Assembly: GCA_029246705.1 (NCBI GenBank) | Contig: JAQWMQ010000008.1 | Span: 186,001 to 250,000, forward strand | Length of the DNA: 64,000 bases | Reading direction: 5' to 3' | From: Phycisphaerales bacterium | Lineage (GTDB): Bacteria > Planctomycetota > Phycisphaerae > Phycisphaerales > SM1A02 | Shown here: piece after piece, positions 44,362 to 52,845 of the stretch | How the letters are laid out: each line of letters opens with the position of its first letter | Position numbering within the stretch: the stretch's first letter is position 1 | Notes under the pieces: generated by a model | The model's input: only the letters and a program-made list of their open reading frames with translations | The model's database searches: none | What the model was told of the DNA's origin: nothing | Position numbers and translations under genes: made by a program

Positions 44362-44608
44362 CCATGCAAGCCGATGAACACCATCGGTTCGGATGCGCGT
44401 CAGCATCTTCCCCGTGGGATACCGTCCCGCGTTGGAACACCGCCTGCAAGCGTCCAGTCGAATCGCAATTTGTTCCAGATACATGCGAAGCGGTGGCCGA
44501 TTGTCGGCCTAGTCCGTTCCCAAGCACGCAGGGCGTGTGCGACCGGGCATTTCAACTCGAAAACAGCACGTATCAGACGGGTTCTTCAAGAAGGGGCACC
44601 CCAGCACG

Positions 44609-46051
44609 ATGAGTACCAGCAAGCGACGTCGAGGCCGCCGTAAGAGCAGTGGTGGAGGTGGTGGCAACAGCGCGACCGCAATCGCCCTGGCCCCCGGATC
44701 CGTTCCCACGGATGAACAACTCGAGGACGAGTTGAAGGAACTGGAACAGGAGACACAGGGCAAGTACGACCTCGCCAAGAACGACGACTACAACCTTGCT
44801 GCGCTCCAGAAGATGACCACGGACAAGCTGGTGAAGCTTGCCAAGAAGGAGAAGGTCCCGGATCCGCAGACCCTCGCCAAGCAGAAGCTCGTCTTCGAGA
44901 TCCTCAAGGCCCGTGCCGCGAAGCACGGACTGATGATGGCCGAGGGCACCCTCGAGGTCATGCCCGACGGGTTCGGTTTCCTGCGAAGTCCCGAGTATTC
45001 CTACATGCCCTGTGCGGATGACGTCTACGTCAGTCCCTCGCAGATCCGACGTTTCGGGCTTCGCAAGGGGCACATCGTCAAGGGCGTGATTCGTCCTCCG
45101 AAGGAAGCGGAAACCTACTTCGCCCTGCTTCGGGTGGAGGAGGTCGGCGGCCTCGATCCCAAGAAGATCCATGACCTTCCGACCTTCGAGAACCTCACGC
45201 CGCTTCACCCCAACAAGCGGATCCAACTCGAAGTTCTGGGTGAACCGGACAAGCTCGAAACCCGCATCATCGACATGGTGACCCCGATCGGCTTCGGGCA
45301 GCGTGCGCTGATCGTCGCTCCGCCCCGAACCGGCAAGACCGTCATTCTCCAGCAGATCACCCAGGCGATCTCGAAGAATCATCCCGAAGCCCACGTCATG
45401 GTGCTGCTGGTCGATGAGCGTCCGGAGGAGGTCACCGACTTCCGTCGCAACACCGACGAATCGGTCGAGGTCGTGGCCAGCACCTTCGACGAGGAACCGC
45501 ATCGACACATCCAGGTCGCGGAAATGCTCATCGAGAAGGCTCGTCGACTCGTCGAGCTGGGTGAGCACGTGGTGATTCTCCTGGACTCGATCACCCGACT
45601 TGCACGTGGCTACCAGGCTGCGATGGGGTCCGGTGGTGCGGTCACTTCCGGTGGCATCAACCCCAAGGCGCTGATCCCCCCCAAGAAGTTCTTCGGTTCA
45701 GCCCGGAACATCGAGGACGGCGGTTCGCTCACGATCCTCGGCACCGCGTTGGTCGATACCAATGCACGCAGTGACGAGGTCATCTTCGAGGAGTTCAAGG
45801 GCACCGGCAATGCCGAGCTGCACCTTGATCGAAAGCTCGTCGAGAAGCGTGTCTGGCCCGCCATCAACATCCCGGCCAGTGGAACCCGCCGCGAAGAGCT
45901 GCTCCTGGATCCCAAGGAACACGAGCTGATCGTGCGGCTGCGCAAGGTCGTCGCGGACATGAACGTCGTCGAAGCGATGGAACTGCTGCAGAGCCGTCTT
46001 TCGAAGTCCAAGTCCAATGGCGAGTTCCTGATGACCATGAACATGGGTTGA
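44609..46051 (+). CDS. rho: Transcription termination factor Rho
   Basis: 480 residues. A basic, glycine-rich N-terminal segment and an acidic stretch precede the RNA-binding domain (EGTLEVMPDGFGFLRSPEYSYMPCADDVYVSPSQIRRFGLRKG). The ATPase domain has Walker A APPRTGKTVILQ, Walker B VVILLDSITRLARGY, the Q-loop and the R-loop region (GSARNIEDGGSLTILGTALVDT). It ends RNA synthesis at Rho-dependent sites as a hexameric helicase. The frame is open to 44537; MSTSKRRRGRR at 44609 is a better start. Confidence 0.95.
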   Translation: MSTSKRRRGRRKSSGGGGGNSATAIALAPGSVPTDEQLEDELKELEQETQGKYDLAKNDDYNLAALQKMTTDKLVKLAKKEKVPDPQTLAKQKLVFEILKARAAKHGLMMAEGTLEVMPDGFGFLRSPEYSYMPCADDVYVSPSQIRRFGLRKGHIVKGVIRPPKEAETYFALLRVEEVGGLDPKKIHDLPTFENLTPLHPNKRIQLEVLGEPDKLETRIIDMVTPIGFGQRALIVAPPRTGKTVILQQITQAISKNHPEAHVMVLLVDERPEEVTDFRRNTDESVEVVASTFDEEPHRHIQVAEMLIEKARRLVELGEHVVILLDSITRLARGYQAAMGSGGAVTSGGINPKALIPPKKFFGSARNIEDGGSLTILGTALVDTNARSDEVIFEEFKGTGNAELHLDRKLVEKRVWPAINIPASGTRREELLLDPKEHELIVRLRKVVADMNVVEAMELLQSRLSKSKSNGEFLMTMNMG

Positions 46052-46169
46052 GGGCCAGTTGAGGCCCAGTTGAGGCGATTGAAGGCCTCGTCAGCGCTTC
46101 ACCACTCGCTGGTGGGGCCGAGACCTGACTTTGTGGCGTTTCGGGCGGCCAAGGAGCCTGAACCCACCG

Positions 46170-46211
46170 ATCCAAGGGAACTTCAGCGCCCCATGCGGGG
46201 TATCCTTGGAT
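46170..46211 (+). other. Predicted RNA stem downstream of rho
   Basis: ATCCAAGG (46170-46177) pairs with CCTTGGAT (46204-46211) and encloses GCCCCATGCGGGG, which can form an inner hairpin. No T tract follows. It could end or protect the rho transcript, or lie upstream of the pseudopilin promoter. Confidence 0.4.
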
Positions 46212-46214
46212 AGC

Positions 46215-46230
46215 TGGCACGTATTCAGCA
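46215..46230 (+). promoter_or_regulatory. Candidate sigma-54 promoter of the pseudopilin-like gene
   Basis: TGGCACGTATTCAGCA matches the -24/-12 consensus TGGCACRNNNNTTGCW except for the TT (CA here); the invariant GG and GC are at the right distance. It lies 110 bases before the gene at 46340. Pilin-type genes are often sigma-54 controlled. Confidence 0.35.
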
Positions 46231-46339
46231 GACCTCACGGCCGCCTTACGTATCTTCATGTGGGGATCCCGCTCGTTGATCGAGTTGGATATCCGACGTC
46301 ACCATCCACGCCTCCCCCCATGCATTGAAAGTCTTCGAG

Positions 46340-47278
46340 ATGAGCCAAACGATCCTGAAGAGTCCCCTCGTGCGCCCTGCATCATCTCGTCGTGGCATGA
46401 CCGTGGTGGAGATCGTCGCCGTGATCGGCATCATCGCCTTGCTGATGGGGATACTTCTGCCAGCCCTGACCGTTGCCTACGGAAATGCCCGATGGGCCTC
46501 GAGCCAGAGCAACCTGCGACAGATCAACCAGCTCATGCTGGAGTACACCGCTGACAACCGGGAAACGGTCGTACCGGCGGCTTTTGACTACTACGAGAAC
46601 GCCTTCCCCGGAAAGACGCGATCACTCGATCCGCCAACCTCGGCCATGCCGCTTGATGATCTCGGGCAGCGCGCAAACTACGGCACCTGGTCGGATCTCC
46701 TCTGGACCTATGCGAAGTCAGGCCCTGCACCCGCCGCCGGTGGCGCTCCGGGCCCCGCCGCCTACAGCTACATGTACGACTCGCCCGACCGGGTCTTCTA
46801 TGACAATGGTGGTTTCGCTGCCAGCGACATCTTCCGCTCGACGGTCGGCATGACCAAGACCCCGAACGGGACCGAAGCCCTGCCCTTTGGAACCGGTGCT
46901 CGCAACAGTGAAACCGGAGATCCGGGCTACTTTGCCGCCAACCTCCTGTTCGATGCCCGCCCCACCAGCGGCAGCGGCCTGCCATACGTGAATGACTACG
47001 GCACCTGGCGAACCACCGCAGAGGTCAGGCGCCCCACGCAGACGGTCTATATCGTCGACTCCTGGCACGGAGAGGTCATTGAACCCACTGCCAACGGTTT
47101 CGGCAGCCCGAATGGCGGCTTTGGTACAGGAGGCAGCATCGAGGGGCAGGTTGACTTTCGGTACCCCGGAGACACCTGCCTGATGCTCTTCATGGACGGC
47201 CATATCGGCACTGAAGAGCAGTGGGACGACTTTACTGACCTCGGGAGTCTCCGAAACATCGTGGTAGACGAGCTTTAA
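46340..47278 (+). CDS. Type IV pilin/pseudopilin-like protein (prepilin-type N-terminus)
   Basis: 312 residues. Prepilin-type signal: basic leader ending SRRG, then MTVVEIVAVIGIIALLMGILLPAL with the conserved glutamate at +5 of the mature protein, so it is cleaved and methylated by a prepilin peptidase. The body resembles the large planctomycete family of pseudopilins with a C-terminal strand (LMLFMDGHIGTEEQW). Its partner genes are not nearby. A TTG five codons upstream is an alternative start. Confidence 0.8.
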   Translation: MSQTILKSPLVRPASSRRGMTVVEIVAVIGIIALLMGILLPALTVAYGNARWASSQSNLRQINQLMLEYTADNRETVVPAAFDYYENAFPGKTRSLDPPTSAMPLDDLGQRANYGTWSDLLWTYAKSGPAPAAGGAPGPAAYSYMYDSPDRVFYDNGGFAASDIFRSTVGMTKTPNGTEALPFGTGARNSETGDPGYFAANLLFDARPTSGSGLPYVNDYGTWRTTAEVRRPTQTVYIVDSWHGEVIEPTANGFGSPNGGFGTGGSIEGQVDFRYPGDTCLMLFMDGHIGTEEQWDDFTDLGSLRNIVVDEL

Positions 47279-47422
47279 GAGCTGCTTTCCGCTCAAAAGT
47301 GGCCCTGTGGGCCACTAAGTGGGGCATGCGGTTCCGGATCTGCCTGATGATTTTGCGAGTCTGATCACATGTGGATGACCGCTGGACTTGCTTCCCACAA
47401 TGAAACCAGTACCATCTTCCAT

Positions 47423-47444
47423 CCGCCCCATTGGGGCGGTTTTT
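47423..47444 (+). terminator. Intrinsic terminator just upstream of tRNA-Thr
   Basis: CCGCCCC (47423-47429) with GGGGCGG (47433-47439), loop ATT and a TTTTT run. A second hairpin without T tract, AGTGGCCC/GGGCCACT, lies at 47298-47316. Only 22 bases separate the T run from tRNA-Thr. Confidence 0.85.
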
Positions 47445-47466
47445 ACTCGGGCATGCCCGGAACATG

Positions 47467-47538
47467 GCCACCGTAGCTCAGTGGTAGAGCACACCCTTGG
47501 TAAGGGTGAGGTCACGGGTTCAAGTCCCGTTGGTGGCT
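47467..47538 (+). tRNA. trnT: tRNA-Thr (GGT)
   Basis: 72 bases folding into a full cloverleaf: acceptor GCCACCG/TGGTGGC (one G-T pair), D arm GCTC/GAGC, anticodon stem CACCC/GGGTG with loop TTGGTAA (anticodon GGT), T arm ACGGG/CCCGT with TTCAAGT. No CCA is encoded. It precedes tuf, the usual place of tRNA-Thr in tuf operons. Confidence 0.96.
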
Positions 47539-47675
47539 TCCAGCGGGTTTCATTTGGTGGCCCGCATTACTGTCGGGGAGGCAAGTCGGAAACGGCAAGC
47601 CGAACCAGTCAAGATCCGGCCTCACGCACGCCGTCGTGAAGGTCTTTAGAAAGCGTCTGTGGAGAGATCCATCCG

Positions 47676-48887
47676 ATGGCCAAAGAAGTTTTTAACAGGA
47701 CAAAGCCTCACGTGAACGTTGGCACCATTGGTCACGTTGACCATGGTAAAACTACGCTCACTGCCGCTATTACCGCGGTCCAGGCATCAAAAGGCCTGGC
47801 AGACTTCACCTCGTACGATGATGTCGCAAAGGCATCAGAATCTGAAGGTCGCCGCGACCCAACGAAGATTCTGACCATTTCGACCAGTCACGTCGAGTAT
47901 GAGTCCCCCAACCGCCACTATGCCCACGTCGACTGTCCAGGTCACGCGGACTACGTGAAGAACATGATCACCGGTGCTGCGCAGATGGACGGGGCGATCC
48001 TCGTGGTCTCCGCTTCCGACGGCCCGATGCCCCAGACTCGTGAGCACATCCTGCTCGCTCGTCAGGTCGGCGTGCCGAAGATCGTGGTCTTCCTCAACAA
48101 GTGCGACCTCGTCGATGACGAGGAGCTGCTCGAGCTCGTCGAGATGGAAGTCCGGGAGCTGCTCGACAAGTACGGCTTCCCCGGTGATGACACCCCGGTC
48201 ATCCGCGGTGCCGCCTTCCCTGCACTCCAGAATCCCTCCGATGACGGCGCCAATGCCTGCATCGGTGAGCTGATGGAAGCACTCGACACCTTCATTCCCG
48301 AGCCCGCTCGGGAGGTCGACAAGCCATTCCTGATGTCGATCGAAGACGTCTTCTCGATCAAGGGTCGCGGCACCGTCGCAACCGGTCGTATCGAGCGTGG
48401 CGTCATCAAGGTCGGTGATCTGGCTGAAATCGTCGGTCTCCGTCCGGAGCCGATGAAGACCACCATCACTGGTGTGGAGATGTTCCAGAAGACCCTCGAC
48501 GAAGGTCAGGCCGGCGACAACGTCGGTTGCCTGCTTCGTGGTGTCGAGAAGGAAGAGATCCAGCGCGGGCAGGTCCTCTGCAAGCCCGGGTCCATCAGCC
48601 CTCACACTGGTTTCGAAGGCGAGATCTACGTGCTGACCAAGGAAGAGGGTGGCCGTCATACGCCGTTCTTCTCCGGCTACAAGCCGCAGTTCTACTTCCG
48701 TACCACGGACATCACCGGAAAGGTCGAGTTGCTTGGTGGCGCAGAGATGTGCATGCCTGGCGACAACGTTTCCGTGAAGGTCGACCTTGAAGGCAAGGGC
48801 GTGGCCATGGAAGAAGGCGTTCGCTTCGCAGTTCGCGAAGGTGGACGTACCGTCGGTTCAGGCGTGGTCTCCAAGGTCACTTCCTGA
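47676..48887 (+). CDS. tuf: Translation elongation factor Tu
   Basis: 403 residues. G1 [11 protein letters not shown]3 [13 protein letters not shown]4 NKCD and the three-domain layout of EF-Tu are all present. It carries aminoacyl-tRNA to the ribosome. It has a small insertion after [26 protein letters not shown] in the switch 1 region compared with E. coli. GGAGAG lies ten bases before the ATG. It sits between tRNA-Thr and rpmG. Confidence 0.97.
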   Translation: MAKEVFNRTKPHVNVGTIGHVDHGKTTLTAAITAVQASKGLADFTSYDDVAKASESEGRRDPTKILTISTSHVEYESPNRHYAHVDCPGHADYVKNMITGAAQMDGAILVVSASDGPMPQTREHILLARQVGVPKIVVFLNKCDLVDDEELLELVEMEVRELLDKYGFPGDDTPVIRGAAFPALQNPSDDGANACIGELMEALDTFIPEPAREVDKPFLMSIEDVFSIKGRGTVATGRIERGVIKVGDLAEIVGLRPEPMKTTITGVEMFQKTLDEGQAGDNVGCLLRGVEKEEIQRGQVLCKPGSISPHTGFEGEIYVLTKEEGGRHTPFFSGYKPQFYFRTTDITGKVELLGGAEMCMPGDNVSVKVDLEGKGVAMEEGVRFAVREGGRTVGSGVVSKVTS

Positions 48888-48903
48888 TCGTTCAGAAAAG
48901 TCC

Positions 48904-48940
48904 CACCCTTCCGGCGCACACCACGCCGGAAGGGTGATTT
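48904..48940 (+). terminator. Hairpin after tuf, probable terminator or attenuator
   Basis: Perfect 13-bp stem CACCCTTCCGGCG (48904-48916) with CGCCGGAAGGGTG (48924-48936). The tail (ATTTCC) is only weakly T-rich, so read-through to rpmG is likely. Confidence 0.65.
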
Positions 48941-49015
48941 CCGATCCCTCTGGGATCAAACGGCCCCGAATGGGGTGATCAGCGGGTTTACCCGCATGTG
49001 GAACGGAGCGGTGCG

Positions 49016-49195
49016 ATGGCAAAAAGAGCCATGGATCGCGAGTACGTGTGGCTTCAGTGCTCGGAGTCTGGTGATTTGAACTACCGGACGAACATCCGCG
49101 TGAAGGGTGGCATTCCCGAGAAGGTCAAGGGTGGCTTCAAGAAGTACAGCCCTCGACTCAGGAAGCACACGCTCCACAAGATCAAGCGGAAGTAA
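49016..49195 (+). CDS. rpmG: Ribosomal protein bL33
   Basis: 59 residues: MAKRAMDREYVWLQCSESG...NYRTNIRVKGG...LKKYSPRLRKHTLHKIKRK-type pattern, typical of bL33. GGAG lies seven bases before the ATG. Of the four zinc-ribbon cysteines only one (LQCSE) remains, so this is a Zn-free type. Place between tuf and secE is the usual one. Confidence 0.93.
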   Translation: MAKRAMDREYVWLQCSESGDLNYRTNIRVKGGIPEKVKGGFKKYSPRLRKHTLHKIKRK

Positions 49196-49235
49196 CGGAC
49201 TCGATTTTTCGCGTCCCATCCGATGGGACGCACGG

Positions 49236-49308
<73 letters not shown>

Positions 49309-49446
49309 TTTCTGCCCGAGAAATCTACGGGTGGCGCACCTCCGGGTCCGACCTGATCTGGAACGACCCTCGACGGACCGAGCGTCTGATACGGCATCGC
49401 CGGCCACTGACGGCCACATGAACCAGCAATCAAGGAGAGTCCGACA

Positions 49447-49857
49447 ATGGCGTTGGGCATCTACAAAAAAGGCCAGGGATACTACACGCGCCTCTGCACG
49501 ACCATTGCCTACGCAGTGCTCGTGGCAATGGGTGCGTGGTGGGTCGCGAGTCAGTTGAAGACCGTCGATTTCGGTTTTCCCACCGAGTATTCCCGCGCTG
49601 CCGGTGCCGTGGTCGTCATCGCCATCTTCGGACTGATCGGATACGTGCTGATCGGCCGCCGCGCGAGGACCGTGGATTTCCTGATCGCGACCGAAGGCGA
49701 GATGAAGAAGGTGAACTGGTCCACGCGACGTGAAGTCGTGGGATCGACCATCATCGTTCTGGTCATCTCGTTCATCATCGCCGCAATCTGTGCCTCGTTT
49801 GACCTGGTGTTCGCATGGTTCTTCACCATCATCGATGTTCTGGAACCGGCCGTCTGA
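49447..49857 (+). CDS. secE: Preprotein translocase subunit SecE
   Basis: 136 residues, longer than minimal SecE. Two extra hydrophobic helices at the N-terminus precede the conserved core FLIATEGEMKKVNWSTRREVVGSTIIVLV, whose amphipathic helix and last membrane helix clamp SecY. GGAGAG lies nine bases before the ATG. It is followed directly by nusG. Confidence 0.92.
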   Translation: MALGIYKKGQGYYTRLCTTIAYAVLVAMGAWWVASQLKTVDFGFPTEYSRAAGAVVVIAIFGLIGYVLIGRRARTVDFLIATEGEMKKVNWSTRREVVGSTIIVLVISFIIAAICASFDLVFAWFFTIIDVLEPAV

Positions 49858-49885
49858 CCGGTCCGCAATGGAGTCCCCAACGGCG

Positions 49886-50821
49886 ATGAATTCGACCGAG
49901 GAACAATCAGGAGTCGGTGGCGAGGACAACTCGCACGTCGATCTTGGCGCAGGTGCTCCCGAAACCTCGCCCACTGAAAACGACGCCGCCCCGGCAGTCG
50001 ATTCTGGCGCAGGTACTTCCGAAACCTCGCCCACTGAAAACGACGCCACCCCGGCAGTCGAGCCTGTTGAAGAGGCTCCATCCGAGAAGGAACCCAAGAA
50101 GAAGCGACTTTCCACCGGTCGTGATGCCGCGGCGCACTCCAAGGGTGCGACGCTGAAGTCACTCGGTGTCGCAACCATCCGCATGGCGGTCGAGGCTGAA
50201 AAGACCGACCTCCCCACCGACGAAACCGGTGAGTTCGACCCTGCATCCGACCTGCCGATGTACCGACCCGGCATGGACTGGTTCGTGCTCCGCGTTGCGA
50301 GCAACAAGGAGAGCCCGGTCCGAGAGACCCTGCTCCGCAAGGTGCAGATCGAGGGCATGGAAAAACTCGTGGGGCGAATCATGGTCCCCACCGAGAAGAC
50401 CAAGACGCTCAAGGGCGGCAAGCAGCGCATCACCGAGACCAAGCTGTATCCCGGCTATGTCTTCGTGGAGATGCGACTCGAGCCCGATGGCCGCATTCCC
50501 CAGGACGTCTTCTTCCTGATCAAGGAGACCACCGGGGTCGGTGACTTCGTGGGAACCGCGGGGCGCCCGACGCCCATGGGCCCCAACGAGGTCGAGAAGA
50601 TGCTCTTCGACTCACGTCGACCCGAGGAGACTCCTCAGGTCAAGATGGAGTTCGAACCCGGCGACAACGTCACGATCAACGAAGGTCCCTTCGAGAACTA
50701 CGAAGGCACCGTCGACGATATCATTCCAGAGAAGGGCCTCGTACGAGTGCTCGTCACGATCTTCGGTCGACAGGCTCCAGTCGAGCTGGAGTACTGGCAG
50801 ATCGTCAAGGCAGAGGAATAG
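49886..50821 (+). CDS. nusG: Transcription antitermination factor NusG with a long acidic N-terminal extension
   Basis: About 311 residues against the usual 180. The NGN domain starts near residue 128 (DWFVLRVASNKESPVRETLLRK, LYPGYVFVEMRL) and the KOW motif (FEPGDNVTINEGPFENYEGTVDDI) closes the protein. The extension of about 125 residues is acidic, rich in E, T, S, P and A, and contains an exact-register 60-bp tandem repeat. An ATG six codons upstream (49868) is possible, but 49886 has GGAG upstream. Confidence 0.9.
   Translation: MNSTEEQSGVGGEDNSHVDLGAGAPETSPTENDAAPAVDSGAGTSETSPTENDATPAVEPVEEAPSEKEPKKKRLSTGRDAAAHSKGATLKSLGVATIRMAVEAEKTDLPTDETGEFDPASDLPMYRPGMDWFVLRVASNKESPVRETLLRKVQIEGMEKLVGRIMVPTEKTKTLKGGKQRITETKLYPGYVFVEMRLEPDGRIPQDVFFLIKETTGVGDFVGTAGRPTPMGPNEVEKMLFDSRRPEETPQVKMEFEPGDNVTINEGPFENYEGTVDDIIPEKGLVRVLVTIFGRQAPVELEYWQIVKAEE
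49939..50058 (+). repeat. Two tandem 60-bp units in nusG
   Basis: Copies 49939-49998 and 49999-50058 differ at only a handful of bases and encode two 20-residue units built on GAG-x-x-ETSPTENDA-x-PAV. The repeat is in frame. Confidence 0.9.
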
Positions 50822-50847
50822 TCCAGGCGGCATCGCCAGGAGATTCA

Positions 50848-51444
50848 ATGATGATGGCCAGGCGGCACAACGTTCGATTGCTCAAGGGCTTCATCCTTCT
50901 TCTGTCCGTCGTTGCGGCACCTCTGCTGACTGGGTGCTCACCGTTCACGACCTATCCACCAGATGGCAAGGGTCCGCTCATCTACCCATGGATGGCGCCC
51001 GGCCCCGAGGTTATGTCAACGGGTCTGATGCAGGCGCATGCACGGGTCGCACCCGGGCAGCCCCTGATCTACAACCTGCCCGCCGGCATCAGCCAGCTGG
51101 CCTGGGATGACGTCCAGGATCGACTTGGTCCCGACGCGCAAGCGATGAAGCCCGGCGACAAGATCGTCTGGAATCTCGAGCGTTACGGGATCAACAACAC
51201 CCGCGCTTTCGCCGACATCGGATACTGGAACAATGGCAAGGCGGTGCTCATCACCGTCTCCATGGAGCGTGAGAACATCGGCGCCTTCAAGGTGACCCAT
51301 GTCCAGCGCTGGTATCTGGACATGTCGAAGCCTGAATGCCAGAACCCCGTCTTCGTCGAACGAAGCGGTGAACCGAAGCCCGCGCCCGACCCGGAGACCG
51401 CTCCCGAGGCGACGCCCGAGACTTCCGGCAGCGAAGGCACATGA
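50848..51444 (+). CDS. Lipoprotein of unknown function
   Basis: 198 residues. Signal peptide with lipobox LLTGC near residue 30 and a proline/glutamate-rich C-terminal tail. The middle (LIYNLPAGISQLAWDDVQDRLG, KVTHVQRWYLDMS) matches no family I know. AGGAG lies five bases before the ATG; its stop overlaps the start of ubiX (ATGA), so it is translated with ubiX. It occupies the place normally held by rplK after nusG. Confidence 0.75.
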   Translation: MMMARRHNVRLLKGFILLLSVVAAPLLTGCSPFTTYPPDGKGPLIYPWMAPGPEVMSTGLMQAHARVAPGQPLIYNLPAGISQLAWDDVQDRLGPDAQAMKPGDKIVWNLERYGINNTRAFADIGYWNNGKAVLITVSMERENIGAFKVTHVQRWYLDMSKPECQNPVFVERSGEPKPAPDPETAPEATPETSGSEGT

Positions 51445-52061
51445 GACCCCGACGTTTCGTCGTTGCCGTCACGGGGGCGAGCGGTGCTGCCTATTCGCAA
51501 AGATTGCTCGAACTGCTCGGGGCGAGTGGTGCAGACATTCACCTGCTTGTCACATCGTGGGGTCGAAGACTGATCAAGGACGAACTCGGCATGGGCCGGT
51601 TCGATCTCGATGAACTGACTCGCGGCCATGCCGAACGAGTCCGACTTCACAACGAGAACGATGTCGGTGGCGTACCCGGAAGTGGTTCATTCGTGCATGA
51701 CGGCATGGTGATCATGCCCTGTTCGGCGAACACGCTCGGTCGTGTCGCTGCCGGCATGACCGACAACCTCGTCCATCGGGCGGCTGCCTGCACCTTGAAG
51801 GAGCGACGAAAGCTCGTCCTCTGCCATCGTGAGACACCATTGACCCTGATCGAGATCGAGAACATGGCCACCGTGGCACGAGCAGGGGGGATCATCGCAC
51901 CCCTGAATCCCGGCTTCTACCTGGGCCCCACCTCGGTTCAGGACATCCTCGATTTCATGGTGGGACGCGTGCTCGACCTGCTGGAGGTCGAACATGACCT
52001 CTCCACCCGCTGGGAGGACCATGTTTCCGACTCGTCGCCTGGTGATGACTCCTCGTCATGA
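51441..52061 (+). CDS. ubiX: Flavin prenyltransferase UbiX
   Basis: 206 residues. FVVAVTGASGAAYSQRLLELL, the PCSANTLGRVAAGMTDNLVHRAA core and HRETPLTLIEIENM are diagnostic. It prenylates FMN to make the cofactor of UbiD-type decarboxylases used in quinone synthesis. It overlaps its neighbours at both ends (ATGA), giving a coupled operon. A UbiA-type gene lies at the right end of the window. Confidence 0.93.
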   Translation: MRPRRFVVAVTGASGAAYSQRLLELLGASGADIHLLVTSWGRRLIKDELGMGRFDLDELTRGHAERVRLHNENDVGGVPGSGSFVHDGMVIMPCSANTLGRVAAGMTDNLVHRAAACTLKERRKLVLCHRETPLTLIEIENMATVARAGGIIAPLNPGFYLGPTSVQDILDFMVGRVLDLLEVEHDLSTRWEDHVSDSSPGDDSSS

Positions 52062-52720
52062 TGTCCTCCGCCGGTCAACGGTCCGAAACTCCTGATCTGT
52101 CCACAGTCGATCATCTCGTTGTGACCTGTTCAGAACTTGAAGCGGGCATCGATGATGTGGAAGGTCGCACCGGGGTTCGACCAGCCATGGGTGGGCGCCA
52201 TCTTGACTGGGGATCACACAATGCGCTGCTCTCCCTGGGCGACTCGACCTATCTCGAAGTGATCTCCCCAGATCCGGAGAGCCCGCTTCCTCTGGAATCT
52301 CGCCCCGCGGTCTTCACTCGACCCGGACCCGGCCTGGTCAACGGTTGGGTCGCCAAGTGTGATGACATCGAGCGCGCGATCGCCATTTCACATGAACTGG
52401 GGCACCCACTTGGTCCCGCACTTCATGGTCGTCGGGAACGAACCGACGGCACGCTGCTGAGCTGGACGCTCACCGATCCGTCGACCCGTCGATTCGATGG
52501 CCTGTTGCCGATTCTCATCGACTGGGGAAGTTCTCCGCACCCTGCATCGTCTGCGCCGACCGGGTGCACACTCGTCGGACTGGCACTCCGCCACCCCGAG
52601 GCCGGATCCCTTTCCACGCTGCTCGGGCGACTCGGGCTGCCCATGGTCGTCGAACCCGGTGAGGTTCCCACGATCACGGCGACCATCGAGACGCCAGCGG
52701 GGACGATCTCGATCTCCTGA
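52058..52720 (+). CDS. Glyoxalase-like (VOC superfamily) domain protein
   Basis: 220 residues. STVDHLVVTCSELEAGIDDVEGRTGVRPAMGGRH and YLEVISPDPE follow the pattern of the Glyoxalase_3 type of VOC proteins, with the H and E positions that may bind metal. The reaction is unknown. It starts in the ubiX stop codon (ATGA). Confidence 0.75.
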   Translation: MMSSAGQRSETPDLSTVDHLVVTCSELEAGIDDVEGRTGVRPAMGGRHLDWGSHNALLSLGDSTYLEVISPDPESPLPLESRPAVFTRPGPGLVNGWVAKCDDIERAIAISHELGHPLGPALHGRRERTDGTLLSWTLTDPSTRRFDGLLPILIDWGSSPHPASSAPTGCTLVGLALRHPEAGSLSTLLGRLGLPMVVEPGEVPTITATIETPAGTISIS

Positions 52721-52845
52721 TCAAGTTCACGATCCGTGGTTGCCCCCCCTTGAATTCAAGATGCCCGGCCGGGGAAGCAGTCGTCTTCGCATTGACAGGC
52801 GCGGTCGTCTCCGCTTCGGTCTGTTGATGGTTTTACGCCTGGGTT

